A stretch of DNA of 64,000 bases, taken from Rhodamnia argentea (taxonomy: Eukaryota; Streptophyta; Magnoliopsida; Myrtales; Myrtaceae). The notes below the pieces were generated by a model. The model was not told where the DNA came from, did not search any database, and worked only from the letters and a program-made list of their open reading frames with translations. Location of the stretch: the NCBI RefSeq assembly GCF_020921035.1, contig NC_063154.1:4092001-4156000 (forward strand), read 5' to 3'. Both the position numbers and the translations under genes were made by a program. The number at the start of each line of letters is the position of its first letter. Position 1 is the first letter of the stretch. Shown piece by piece: positions 34,850-54,398 of the stretch.

Positions 34850-35600
34850 AAAAGGTGCCAATTCAATCATACGTCTTTTAATTTTGTCAATGAAATCATA
34901 AACATTTTTCATTTGTGCCAATTTATTCCATTCAATCAATTTTTCTCCGCCAATGTTGACTTGGACATCGGCACTAATATGGATAATTTTTAATAATATT
35001 TTAATATTTTAACAATTATTTTTTGTTTTTATTTTTTTTTCTTCCTTCCTTTTTCTGTTTTTTCTTTCTTCTTCCTCTAGCCCATTGTCGGAGGCAATCA
35101 GCCAAAAGCTAGGGCTAGCGAGGTTCGCCCCAACTAGCCGCTAGGGCAAGCCTCCCGAGTGTTGAAGAGGTGTCGGCCTAATCGACCCTAACTTATGGCT
35201 GATCGCCGATAAGAAGAAAGAAAAAAAAAAGGAAAGATAAAAAATAAACAAATAAAATTAATTCGATAAAATATTAAAATATTATTAAAAATCTTCCACA
35301 TCGGCGTCAATCGACCAAAGTCGACTAGATAGAATGAATTGCCACAAATGAAAATGGTTTATGATTGAATTTGCACAAAAAAATATATTAAGATTTAGAA
35401 CTAAATTAGCACAAAAAAGTTTTAGGACTAAATTGACACAAATGATAAAGGTTTAGGACTGAACTAGCACAAAAAAAAGGGGTTTATGACTCAATTGGCA
35501 CAAATGCAAAAGGTTTATGACTTAATTGACAAAATTGAAACGTTTGTGACTAAATTGCCAAAAGTGAAATAGGTTTATGACCTTTTTTACAATTAACCCG
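34850..35600. mobile_element. Family 1 long-TIR element, copy E, with expanded right arm
   Basis: The left arm begins GGTGCCAATTCAATCATACG and contains GACTTGGACATCGGCACTAA. The right arm has CTTCCACATCGGCGTC followed by several tandem variants of GGTTTAGGACTNAATTGNCAC. The centre (35,080-35,215) is GC-richer, with GGCGATCAGCC-type words in inverted orientation. The left edge coincides with the right edge of the 33.1-34.85 kb duplication unit. Confidence 0.55.
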
Positions 35601-35609
35601 TAAAAAATA

Positions 35610-36950
35610 GTTCTAAAAAAAAAGGTGACCGTAACTTTTTCGGTTCTTGATTACTTGTCCGTATTTGCCCAAATAACTCTTTTCCGGCTTCTTTTGACTT
35701 TTTTCTATAAAATGAATCTAATTATTTCTAATGTGACACATTTTCACCGTTGACTCCTGTGCAAGAATAATAAGAAAAATGACACATTAGTATTTGTTAT
35801 TACTCGAATTAGATGAATAATCGATCAATCGGCTTAGCGGCATGTTCATTTATCGTGTAAGCGGCGCTAACCATTATATTCAATGGCAGCATTCAATTTT
35901 CCCATCGCCAATGCATGTAAATTTGAATGAGTGTGTTGTAAAAAAACCCTTGTTAAAAGAAGGTGGCCATAACTTTTTTGGTTCTTGATTACTTGTCTCT
36001 ACTTGCTCAAACGATTCTTTTTCCGGCTTTGACTTTTTTTTTAAAATATATATCTCTTTTTTTTCTGATGTGACGCCTTTCACGATTGCATCCTATGCAA
36101 GAATAATAAGAAAAATAACATATCAATACTTCCTATTACTCGAATTAGATAAATAATCAATCGATTGGCTTAGGAGTGTGTATTCATTTATTTTATGAGC
36201 GGCGCTAAAGATTATGTTCAATGATAGCATTCAACTTTTCCATGGCCAATGCAGGTAAATTTGAATGAGTTTTGTAAAAAAAAAAATCGTTGTTAAAAAA
36301 GATGGCGTTAACTTTTTTGGTTCTTGTTTGTCTTTGCTTTGCAAAATGACTCTTTTTTCAGCTTCTTTTGATCTTTTACAAAAAAAAATATTATTTTTTC
36401 TAATGTGGCACCTTTTACCTTTGCATTATGTGCAAGAATAATAAGAAAAATGACATATATGTAATGTCTGTTACTCGAATTGGATGAATAACTGATGGAT
36501 CGATATAGTGATGTGTGTTCATTTATTAGGTAACCGGTGCTAAGATTATATTCAACGAACAGTATTCAACTTTCCTATGGCCAATTTTGGTAAATATGAT
36601 TGAGTGTTTGTCAAATAACCATTATTAAAAAAAAAGATGAATGTAACTTTTTAGGTTCTTGATTATTTGTCTTATTTGACCAAATGACATTTTTTTCACC
36701 TTGTTTTGACTTTTCAAAAAAAAAATAATTTTTTTAATGTGGTACGTTTTTTTTTTTTCACCATTGCATTATGTGGAAGAATAATAAGAAAAATGACAAA
36801 TCGGTATTTTCTTGTACTCGAATTGGATGAAGCTAATAGATGTACTCAATTGCAGAAACTAGAAAAATATTTGGATTTATCCCCTAATTGCATCAAAAAA
36901 GGTAATTCGTTTGATTTATGACAAACCGGTTTTATGCGGGCAAAGCATTT
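35610..36950. repeat. Tandem array of an approx. 338-bp repeat, about four units
   Basis: The marker GGTTCTTG occurs at 35,642, 35,980, 36,319 and 36,654, a spacing of 338, 339 and 335. Each unit then has a poly-T/A run, a GTGGCACCTTTCACC word, GCAAGAATAATAAGAAAAATGACA, and ends in TTCAACTTTCCCATGGCCAATGCAGGTAAATTTGA-type sequence. Single copies lie at 31,421 and 33,179 near other peptide genes. Non-coding. Confidence 0.75.
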
Positions 36951-38333
36951 GTGGTAAATTCAGAAACAGGTTCAACTTCCCAACAAGATTAACTTAGATA
37001 AGTAACAAAAGGAAAAATGAGATGTTTGCGCAACTCCATAATGCCCTAATTTGTCTCCGTGATTTCCTCCAAGCCATTTAGAAAATCATTTTTTTAACGG
37101 TAATAACAAGCATTTCCCTCTTGGCTAGCACGGTTGTTTACACATTAAGCTGAGACTTAGCCCCTCTTATATAAACCCAACTTTGGGTTTCACCCAATTT
37201 ATTCAAAGCCATCATTTGCAACCCAATTGAACAGAAGAGGAGTGGGGGAAAAGACAATGGCCACGAGGAACACAATTTTCGCTTTCACCGTGATCGCCGT
37301 GCTTCTCATGGCACGGACCTTGTCCGCGACGCCGGAGTGCTTCCCGGGGTGTGTGCCTACTTGCACGAAGTCGGGCTAGAGCGAGCAAGCGTGCACCAAA
37401 GCGTGCACCGGGGCTTGCGACAAAGTGGGGAAAAATGGCCTCGACGACTGGGGCTGGGGTTGGGGGTTAGATAAGAAGTTACCCCAGGTCCCTAAAATTA
37501 ATTAGATGATTTATGGTGTATTAAACTTTTTTCACCCTATCACAAAAATAATCATACATGTATTAGGCTCCAATGAAGACAATGTTATGCTCGTGTTGGG
37601 ATGAATTAAGGTGGAATGTCCGTCGTACCACGAGAAAGATAATTCAATGAATAAAATAATGTTTTGTACCAGTTCGCAAATTCTTTTATACCTAAAGCTT
37701 CTTCTCTTTTTTTTTTTTTTTTTGTTCTTTTGGCTCAATTGGTAGAGCATGCTTCATGCTAATCAGTGGATTACCTCGGGCGGTGTGTATTGATTTATCG
37801 TGTAAGTGGCGTTGGCGATTATATTCAAGCGCACTTAAATAATGATGAATAGATCGGGCGGGGTCCGAATTTGAATTTCGATGAACATTACTACCTTGGC
37901 AAAAAAATGTCCGATTTGGCCAAATGAATAGATTGTGGAAATGCACCGAGATTTGACTTCTTGCTTAATGCGAGTCAACATCGCCCCTAAAGCTATGTAA
38001 AGTTTGAAGTGCTCCTTGCGTCCTAAGCACCTCACATATCTCTTTGGAGTTTTTTTTTTTTTCGAGGGATCGATAGTTTAACATCTCTCGATGGCCGTCC
38101 GATGAAAAAAAAAAGGGCAATCGTTCGTCCGTCGTAAAGTTTACACATTTCTGTGCTTAACGACGTGGAAAAATTTAAAAAGTTACGACCCGTTACGTGC
38201 CGAGGATTCGCCGGTCGGTGGAGCATAGAACTTCCGGTGACGTTAGGAGACATTAGAAAAAAGGGCACGAGCTTTACCGTGCGACGCGACACAGGGGAGC
38301 GTAGGCCCCACTCGCCTCGCGGCAGAAAAGGTG
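36590..38333. repeat. Segmental duplication, right unit (peptide copy 4 plus ELF6-upstream DNA)
   Basis: Direct repeat of 33,100-34,848. Homology ends near GGCAGAAAAGGTGATC at about 38,333, only about 130 bases before the CT tract of the ELF6 leader, so the unit reaches into ELF6 promoter territory. Confidence 0.85.
37257..37505 (+). pseudogene. Six-cysteine peptide copy 4, nonsense mutation
   Basis: TATA box TATATAAA at 37,168-37,175, start and signal peptide are intact, and the frame runs to TAG at 37,503. Codon 41 is TAG (37,377-37,379) where copy 3 has CAG, a C-to-T change that stops translation between the third and fourth cysteine. The remaining three cysteines and the DWGWGWG tail are present downstream. 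A product ending at codon 40 could not form the six-cysteine fold. Confidence 0.78.
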
Positions 38334-38461
38334 ATCAAATCGTAAGGACGATAAACAGTGAACCTCACCGTGCGCATGCACCTGCGGCTCATAATAAACC
38401 GTCCTCCTGCATATGGCTAACCTGCGCCTCGTCGGAATGTCACTCGAAACCTAGACACGCC

Positions 38462-38504
<43 letters not shown>

Positions 38505-38825
38505 TCTTGCTGGCGCTCTCGTCTCGCTCGCTCGCGAAGGCGAATTCAACTCACCGATTCATGAAGTTACAGGTTCTACCGCAGAATGTTTTCGTAATTT
38601 ACGTTCGCAGTCTCCTGCCATTTCATTACTTCTTGAGCTTCGTGTAGTTTGTACGGGAATTAGTTGCGGAGAGGTCGTTGATTGGTGCTGAAATACTCGG
38701 TTAGGGTTCTGATTCTGCTGCTGGCGTTTACGGCTTTCGTGTGACGTTGTTACCTAATTCGAGCGTCGCACGATGTCAGCCGGTATGTTCTTATAGCGGT
38801 TTTTTTTTTTTTCCGTTGATCCGTC
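38334..38825 (+). promoter_or_regulatory. ELF6-type gene core promoter and 5' leader
   Basis: A pure CT microsatellite lies at about 38,466-38,501, followed by CTTCTTCTTGC, typical of TATA-less housekeeping leaders. Upstream ATGs occur at 38,561 (about 27 codons, stop TAG near 38,645) and at 38,773 (7 codons, ends TAG at 38,796), both before the main ATG at 38,826. A leader intron is possible but was not assigned. Confidence 0.55.
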
Positions 38826-47768
<8,943 letters not shown>

Positions 47769-49410
47769 AGAAGGTGACTGAAGAAAAAAAAAGTCGACAT
47801 TTTTAATGTGGTGAAATGAAATGAAAAAGATTCCAAGTCGCTGTTTTGTGTTTCTTATTAGGTCTAATCCGGTATGTTGTTTCGTTGGGGAATTCTGGAA
47901 TTGTCGTAAAGTGGGTCGATGAGAGTCTGTCGTTTGTGTTAACTTCTGAAAGCAATCGAATGAACTCGAAGTTGTCTCTGTTTCGGCTTCTTTGTTAGCA
48001 GCATCTGCAGGTGTATTTAGTGCGGTTCAAGCGTGTCTGGAATTCCAAGCTAATTCGATTCGGAAGCGAAGTCTGTATTGGGCATCTACTTTGTTTTTCT
48101 CCTCTGCTGCGATTTGGGCTTTGTCTTCGTGTTGGACTTTTTGGGTAATCCGATGATGACATCGTGCGTGCTTGTGTGCCTAAAATTTGACTTGTAACAT
48201 TAGCCAAGCCCCACTAGCCTTTTGTGGTCAACGCACTTCCTTTCAGTTATACTGATCGGTTTCGAGAGCCGTCCTGTTCTATCAACTGTGTGTGGAGCAT
48301 TTGAGGATTGCAGAAGCCAAAACCCAGCGACATGGATGGACCATTGGTCGCCCTTAATATCGGGATTTTGTCTCCTGAGTTCTGCCCTTGTTAATGGCTG
48401 AAGTGAAGAGCCAAACCTTTCTGGTTTCGAAGCTTTCTTACAATGATAGAAATGCTCGTTCCGTTTCTCTCTCTCTCTTCAACAGTGATGAGGTTGGCAT
48501 ACCATGGCCAGCGATTTGGTCTAACATATGGTTTCTTTAGTGCCGCCTTCTTCTTTTAGATAATGTAGGAGGCGAGGACAAGAAACTCCCTACCCCGTAA
48601 TAAAGGGACGGTAGAGAAGAACACGACAACTCAATTCTGAGACGAATACAGGATTTCTTGGCCGAACAAGATAAGAGCTAGAAGAGAGAGAAAGGTATGG
48701 AAAATCAAAAAAAAAAAAAAAGATCAGATTTTTAAAGCGAATTTTGATTTTTTCGGCCATTAATAGAAAGAGATCGGATGCATATTGTTCGTGCCAAAAT
48801 GCAAGAAGTCTAATACAAAATGCATTCTATTTTAGGATGTACAATTGGACCGGATTTATCTGAATCGGATCACTCGACAAAATTGGTTCGGAAATCGATT
48901 TTTTAGTTGAGGGGTCAACGTTTTTATCAATTTGACGTCGCCAATACTATAAAAAAACTCCGCAGGATCAGACGACACGACACCTGAAAATGACTTCACT
49001 CCCGTGCATCTTCTGAAAACCAATTACGACCGCCTCCCACCCGAAACGAATAACTCAAAAGTCAGAGACTCATACTAGAGGAGAAGAAACTTTGAACAAA
49101 GAACTCATACTGGATTTTAAAAAAATCATAAGCCCAAGGACAAAAAGCTGGCGAGGAAAGAAACATTCCTCCATTCTTGAGCTACGGTTGTGCTACTACG
49201 ACGCCCATCGGCCTCCCAGCTTTCTTCTATCTCGATCTCCCCCACCGCAGAAGGCGGTTCAGTTTGTGCCGCCGCTGCCGGCGGTTTCAGAATCGAGGAA
49301 TCCTCGGGTTCTTTTACCCCGCCACCGAAAAGACGAAACTTTTCTCTTGCAATTCGAGACGACTGACAAATCTTGATTCCGCCCATTCAAAAATCTCTAT
49401 CTCCTTCCTC
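47769..49410. other. GNAT 3' UTR, spacer and leader of the kinase-like gene
   Basis: Probable 3' UTR to about 47,860. The rest is spacer without a supported gene. The final 230 bases stay open upstream of, and in frame with, the kinase-like ATG at 49,411, but have no ATG of their own in that frame and are taken as leader. Confidence 0.45.
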
Positions 49411-50861
49411 ATGTGCAGATCAAGAAAAGCCACAGACTCGATCCAACCCAACCTGAAGTGCCCAAGGAGAGCCCCCTCTTCCTCCTCCAAAGCCTCCTCG
49501 ATTGACCCATCATCGTCGTCCAACTTCTTCACCGTCACTTCCACCGCCACCGCCTCCTCCTCCTTCAACAACCGCCACCACCGTTCCTCCCCCTCCGACT
49601 CGTCCTCCCTCCCCACCACCCCGTCCTACTCCCTCCCCGCCCACCTCAAGCACCACCTCCACGACACCCCCAAGATATACCCCCTCTCCGACCTCTCCTC
49701 CGCCACCGGCAACTTCCTCCTCCGTCGCCTCTCCCCCTCCTCCTCCGCCTGGCGCTGCTCCCTTCGCGGCCGCGACGTCGCCGTCTTCCGCCGCGGGCTC
49801 CGCCGCCCCGTCGGGCTCCCCCGCCTCCGCGAGCTCCTCGCCTCGATCTGCAGGAGCCACCACAGCAGCGTCGCGAAGCTACTCGGCGCGTCTCTCTCGG
49901 AGAGCGATGTCTACCTGGTTTACGAGTACGTGAAGGGCGCGAGCCTCTGCGATTGCCTCAGGAACCGGGTCAACCCGGACTACTCGGCGCTCGCTAGCTG
50001 GGCCTCGAGAATGCGGGTCGCGACGGACGTGGCTCATGGGTTGGAGTACATCCACCACTGCACGGGGATGAACGGGTCAGGCTTTGTCCATAACCGGATC
50101 AAGAGCTCCAGCATCGTCGTCACCGAAGATTCGTTGAGCGCCAAGATCTGTCACTTCGGTACGGTGACCCTCCCACACGAATCTTTTTCCTGGTTTTTCC
50201 GTTTGCATCTTCCGATGAAAAACAAATCGTACGAAAGTGTCGTTTTCTTTTCTTGTGCCCCCTTTCTGTTTGAATCTGGTGTGATTTGCGAATTACTATA
50301 TTAACCTAGTACATCTGCTAACTGATATCTATAGGTATGGCGGAGCTGTGCGGCGAAGTGGCGGAGGAGGACGAGCCTCTGTCGTCCCCAGACACAGCCA
50401 AACCGAAGAGAACCAACAGCAGCGCAATGAAGTTTGAGGGAACGAGAGGCTACATGTCACCGGAGTTCCGTTCCACGGGGACCCCGACCCGGAAGTCCGA
50501 CGTCTATGCATTCGGAGTCGTGGTGCTCGAGCTGTTGTCCGGGGAGGAGCCGCTGAAGTACTCCTTCGACGGAGAGAGCGACGAGCTCAGGAGGACGAGC
50601 GTGATTGAGGGGGCGAGAGAGGCGGCGGCGGGAGCGAGCTTGAGGCGGTGGGTGGACAAGAGGTTGAAGGACTCGTATCCAGTGGAAGTCGCGGAAAAGA
50701 TGGTGGAGTTGGGGTTGGAGTGCGTCGACGACGACCCGGAGAAGCGGCCCGACATGGGTCGGGTCGCCGGTAGGGTCTCGAAGTTGTATCTGGAGTCCAA
50801 GAAGTGGGGTGAGAGGTTTGCTCTGCCCCAGGATTTTTCGGCCTCCATGGCACCGAGGTGA
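49411..50861 (+). CDS. Receptor-like cytoplasmic pseudokinase
   Basis: Exons 49411-50158 and 50335-50861 give 424 residues. There is no signal peptide or TM helix; the N-terminus (1-75) is Ser-rich. The kinase-like domain spans about 90-405. All three catalytic signatures are changed: the VAVK lysine is Phe126 (RDVAVFRR), HRD is His227-Asn-Arg229 (FVHNRIKSSSI), and DFG is His248-Phe-Gly (KICHFG, split by the intron). The Gly-rich loop lacks glycines. Structural motifs are kept: GYMSPEF activation-segment end, KSDVYAFGVVVLELLSG, and the final KRPDMGRV. A phosphotransfer role is unlikely; a scaffold or regulatory role, probably with a receptor kinase, is inference. I recall a similar plant group annotated as LysM-RLK3-like kinases, but I cannot confirm it. 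Confidence 0.85.
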
Positions 50862-51245
50862 CCATGATATGTTTGGCTTGGTCCGATCCAAATAGATCCA
50901 TTTTAACTCGTTTACCTATCCATTTGCAGTAAATAGGTTGAGATTTGTGAATATGGTGGATTTTTCACAGGGGGTTTTTCCTTTCGGATTCACCATGAAT
51001 GGTCATGGTTTGGTTTCTTATTTTATTTGCTGGCCTAATATTTCCAGCTTCTTCAACTCATTTCTCATATAAATGCCAACGTATTCTGCGTCATTCAAAA
51101 CATCTGAGCATAAACTCCGTCTTCTGATTTTATATGTTTCGCGGTTTTTGCTTTGCCCGAAAAACCTGATAATCTTTATCCTCGCGTAGAATCGTGTATC
51201 TCATTCATAGAACAGAATATCTATCTAATGTCCAATTAAAAATTA
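50862..51245. other. Kinase-like gene 3' UTR and spacer
   Basis: AT-rich, with a probable 3' UTR over the first 200 bases. No further gene was seen before the family 1 element. Confidence 0.45.
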
Positions 51246-52380
51246 GGATATATTCACTGAAAGTCTTAAAACTTGTCACGAAAGTATAATTAAGTTACAA
51301 AACTTGCAAAAAGGACAATCGAGTCATTCCCTTAACTCCGTCCAACTTGATTAACGAAAAATGCCGACGTGAATTTTTTTAATATTTTCTCTCTCGTATG
51401 CGGAGATAACGTGGCTAAAATAATATTATTTTGGTCCGAATTTTGATTTTTAATATAATTTTTACTTAACTTGATTTAATAAATAAGTTAAAATGCCTCC
51501 GTAAAAAAACAAGGACCAGAACCAGCGATGAGAGGTGTTGCCGCCGTCGACTCCATCCTCGGAATTGCAGAAATCGCTCACAACTCAATTCAGAGCTTCA
51601 ACCAAAAATAAAAAAAAACTTCTCACACAACTCATCTAGAGGGGCACGAAGAACAAGACATGGTGGGGTTTGTTCTTGGATGGGGCGGGGCGGGGCCACC
51701 ACCCCACCCCTCGCCGGCGAAGGCTGTAAAGCTGGAAGTGATTCTTCTTCTTCTTTTTTTCTTTTTTTGAACAAAACTGGAAGTGATTCAACCAATGGCC
51801 ACTGCGGTCCGGGCTTATTCGTGTCAAAACCGGGGACCAATCACGGTGATGGTGCTGAGAGTTGAAGATGGCGGCTAGTGGAGATGAAATCTTACGCCAC
51901 ACGAGTTGGAATGTTCTCAGGCCCAATTGTTTTTGAACGGAGCCGTATCTTGTGATGATTCGGATGGCGGCGTGTGTCCAGAGGTTGAAGAAGAGGAGAT
52001 GAGGAAATAGGGCGATGCAAAGAGATTGTCTCTTTCCGTGTCTTTATCGATCTGAGTCCACCCTCGTCTTTAGCCTCGAATTCATAAAGAAGATCCAGCA
52101 ATCATGACCTGATCTGAGTGAGGGCCGCGGCCCTCATCCAGATCTAGGCCATTATCTGCGGTCGGCGACCTTCTTCGACCACTTCCTCATGTCGCCGACC
52201 CTTTTTCTAGAATGACGTCGTTTTAGCCACGTCGTCGTTGTTATGAGAGAAAATATTAAAAAGAAATTCATGTCACAATAAATCTAACAAGTTTTAAAAT
52301 TCAATTACACATTTTATAAATTTTAAGAATCAATTACACTTTTCATAACAAAAATCTTCAAATTTTTTGTCAACATATCC
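51246..52380. mobile_element. Family 1 long-TIR element, copy F, with GC-rich interior
   Basis: The left end GGATATATTCACTGAAAG and right end (reverse complement GGATATGTTGACAAAA) are related, as are inner blocks such as ATATTTTCTCTC and the GCCACGT words. The interior at 51,520-52,210 is GC-richer (GCCGCCGTCGACTCC, GGTCGGCGACC) and may be captured host DNA. No product was recognised. Ends are approximate and no target duplication was found. Confidence 0.5.
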
Positions 52381-52696
52381 CGGGAAAAAAATTGTATTTT
52401 GATCCAATGAAAGAAACTGCCCGACAAGTCAATCCATAAAAAATTAACTATTACGAAAAAAAAGGAAAAAAAATCATTTTCACGTCCATAAATGCACTTA
52501 ATAATAAAGCACGCCCTCTTTCATTAATATTAAAAATAACTAACTTGTCGTTCACGAAAGCCCTTCGATAAAGAGTTGAAAATTTGAGGTTTTATCCGGC
52601 TCGTGCAGCAATCACCACAAGCGGCGCCGACTCGACCAGGACTGGGTTGTCCCCCACCGATTTCCCACCTTCAATCGGCTGAAGAGAACGATCCCC

Positions 52697-54398
52697 ATGG
52701 CGGCCGCTGGTGTCGGGAAGATGTTGCAGAGGCGAATCCTCTCTCTGTTCGCCTCTAATCGTGCCCGGAATCTTCCTCCCACTGGTTGGTCTCTCCTCTC
52801 TCGCTCTATGCGTCGTTCGTGGACACGGAACGGAAAGAGCAAACCCTAATCGCACCAATGCCCGTCGAGCATCGATTCCTTCTCTCTCCTTGACGATTTG
52901 GACGCGTGCGTTTTGTTTCGATGGGCTTTTAACTCTTTTTTTTTTAATCGAAATGATGGGCTTTGTTCATTGAAGTCTGTCGCTTTTATCCCCGCTCTCT
53001 GGTTCTGTGTTTAGATCTCTTCCTTGGAACTGAAGGGTCATGTTCAGCTGGAGCTTTAGATGAGAGTCGTTTCCGGTGCTTATTTTGATCATGTTCAGCT
53101 GAAGGGTGGTGAGAGGTTTACAGGGGCCCCGATTACCTTGTCCAGAGGATGGTCGCATTGAGCTCTCCTATGATTACCTTTAGGACAGGGAATTGCGAAA
53201 TTTTCTAGGGAAAACGAAGCAGCAGTGGTGCCCCCATGAACATTGGCTGGGAAGCCCTTCCTGTTATTTTGAATAGTTTTGTTTTGTTTTGTTTGTTTGA
53301 ATTTTGTAGGAGTTAGGAACATTGAGAAGAATCCCTCTTTTTGAAACAGGAGTTGCCTTGACAGTAGGATTGCCGGCCTAGGTAATTTTGGATTGGGATC
53401 GAAAGCAAGACAGACATAGCACTTCACGGAAGGATTATGTCCACTCAGATTAGAGGCCTAGTTGACTACCCGCTTGTTGAGTAAGCCGTATTGACTGGAC
53501 ATGTCTTACCCTTACTTGATGCAAGCCAGTAGAATGAGATGCTGCTACAGATACCACATTAAAGATTTGGGCCTGGTAACCTGCAGAAATGGGAGGTGTC
53601 GAATGATTTGATTACTTTGGGAATCGAATGGATATATCACTCTTAAGTAGTCGCAGATTGCGATGGATGTACGAACCAGGACATGTAGAGGAAAATTTAC
53701 TCCTTCCAATCGATCTTCATAACCTTTGGCCAGCCAGCCAGCCACCACCCAGTTTCAGTCTCCATTGCCCGACATTTTTCAATGCATGCCCAATCAATCT
53801 GCATCTGCAAGCTCTCGCGCACTATACTTATGTCGTTCACATCATCCTTGAATGCAGAGCATCATGTGTTGATGCTCTTTTTAACTTCTGCTGTTGCTGC
53901 TACTTACACCACTTTCCCATTGCAGAAGCCTCGCAACATATGCTTCCTTCTGCAAGTACATTATTCAGTAGACACAATCTTTTTGAAAGAAGCTTGAAGA
54001 CTCAAGCAGAGGCCATTGTGGACTGGAAAAAACAAGTCAGGGGCAAAAGGAATACCGACAAACAGGAGCAGGAGAGCAATGACAATTCCGAAGGCAAGTA
54101 CTCCGTCGTTTCCAACTTGAAAACTTCTTCAAGGCATGATCTTGCCCTGGTCTTTACTTGCAAGGTCTGCGAGACAAGATCGGTGAAGACGGCTTGTCGT
54201 GAATCATATGAGAAAGGCGTAGTCGTGGTTAGATGCAGCGGCTGCAATAATCTACACCTGATAGCAGACCGGCTTGGGTGGTTCGGAGAGCCTGGGAGTG
54301 TAGAGGATCTGTTGGCTGCTCGAGGAGAGGAAATCAAGAAAGGCTCTGTTGATACCTTGAATTTGACTTTGGAGGATTTAGCTGGAACCAGAAATTGA
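52697..54398 (+). CDS. DNL-type zinc-finger protein (Zim17/HEP1, HSP70 escort)
   Basis: Exons 52697-52784 and 53926-54398 give 186 residues. Residues 1-50 are basic and Ser-rich without acidic residues in the first 29 (MAAAGVGKMLQRRILSLFAS), like an organellar targeting peptide, probably mitochondrial. The DNL domain has zinc ligands Cys108, Cys111, Cys133 and Cys136 (FTCKVCETRS, VRCSGCNNLHLIAD). The name-giving Asp-Asn-Leu is Asp144-Arg-Leu. Family members keep organellar HSP70 soluble and support protein import and folding. The 1141-nt intron was placed because the Gly-to-Glu codon joins in frame (G + AA) at GT-AG borders. The N-terminal exon is the least certain part. Confidence 0.82.

Noticed and set aside
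35610-36950. Regular spacing reminiscent of a CRISPR array
   Set aside because: Units of 338 bp diverge along their whole length, with no short identical repeats and unique spacers, and this is plant nuclear DNA.
37728-37890. tRNA-like words (GGCTCAATTGGTAGAGCATG and a GGTCCGAATT-type B box), also at 34,230 and 30,990
   Set aside because: The A-box-like and B-box-like words are about 130 bases apart and no cloverleaf can be drawn. At most an old tRNA-related repeat.
49502-49933. Proline-rich 143-codon frame in the kinase-like exon
   Set aside because: It is produced by reading the CCN-rich kinase-like exon one frame off; the kinase-like frame has recognisable domains and splices correctly.
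53628-53925. Open frame upstream of the Zim17 exon 2 within intron 1
   Set aside because: It ends at a good acceptor (TTGCAG at 53,925), contains no transit-like start, and the exon 1 from 52,697 joins in frame.
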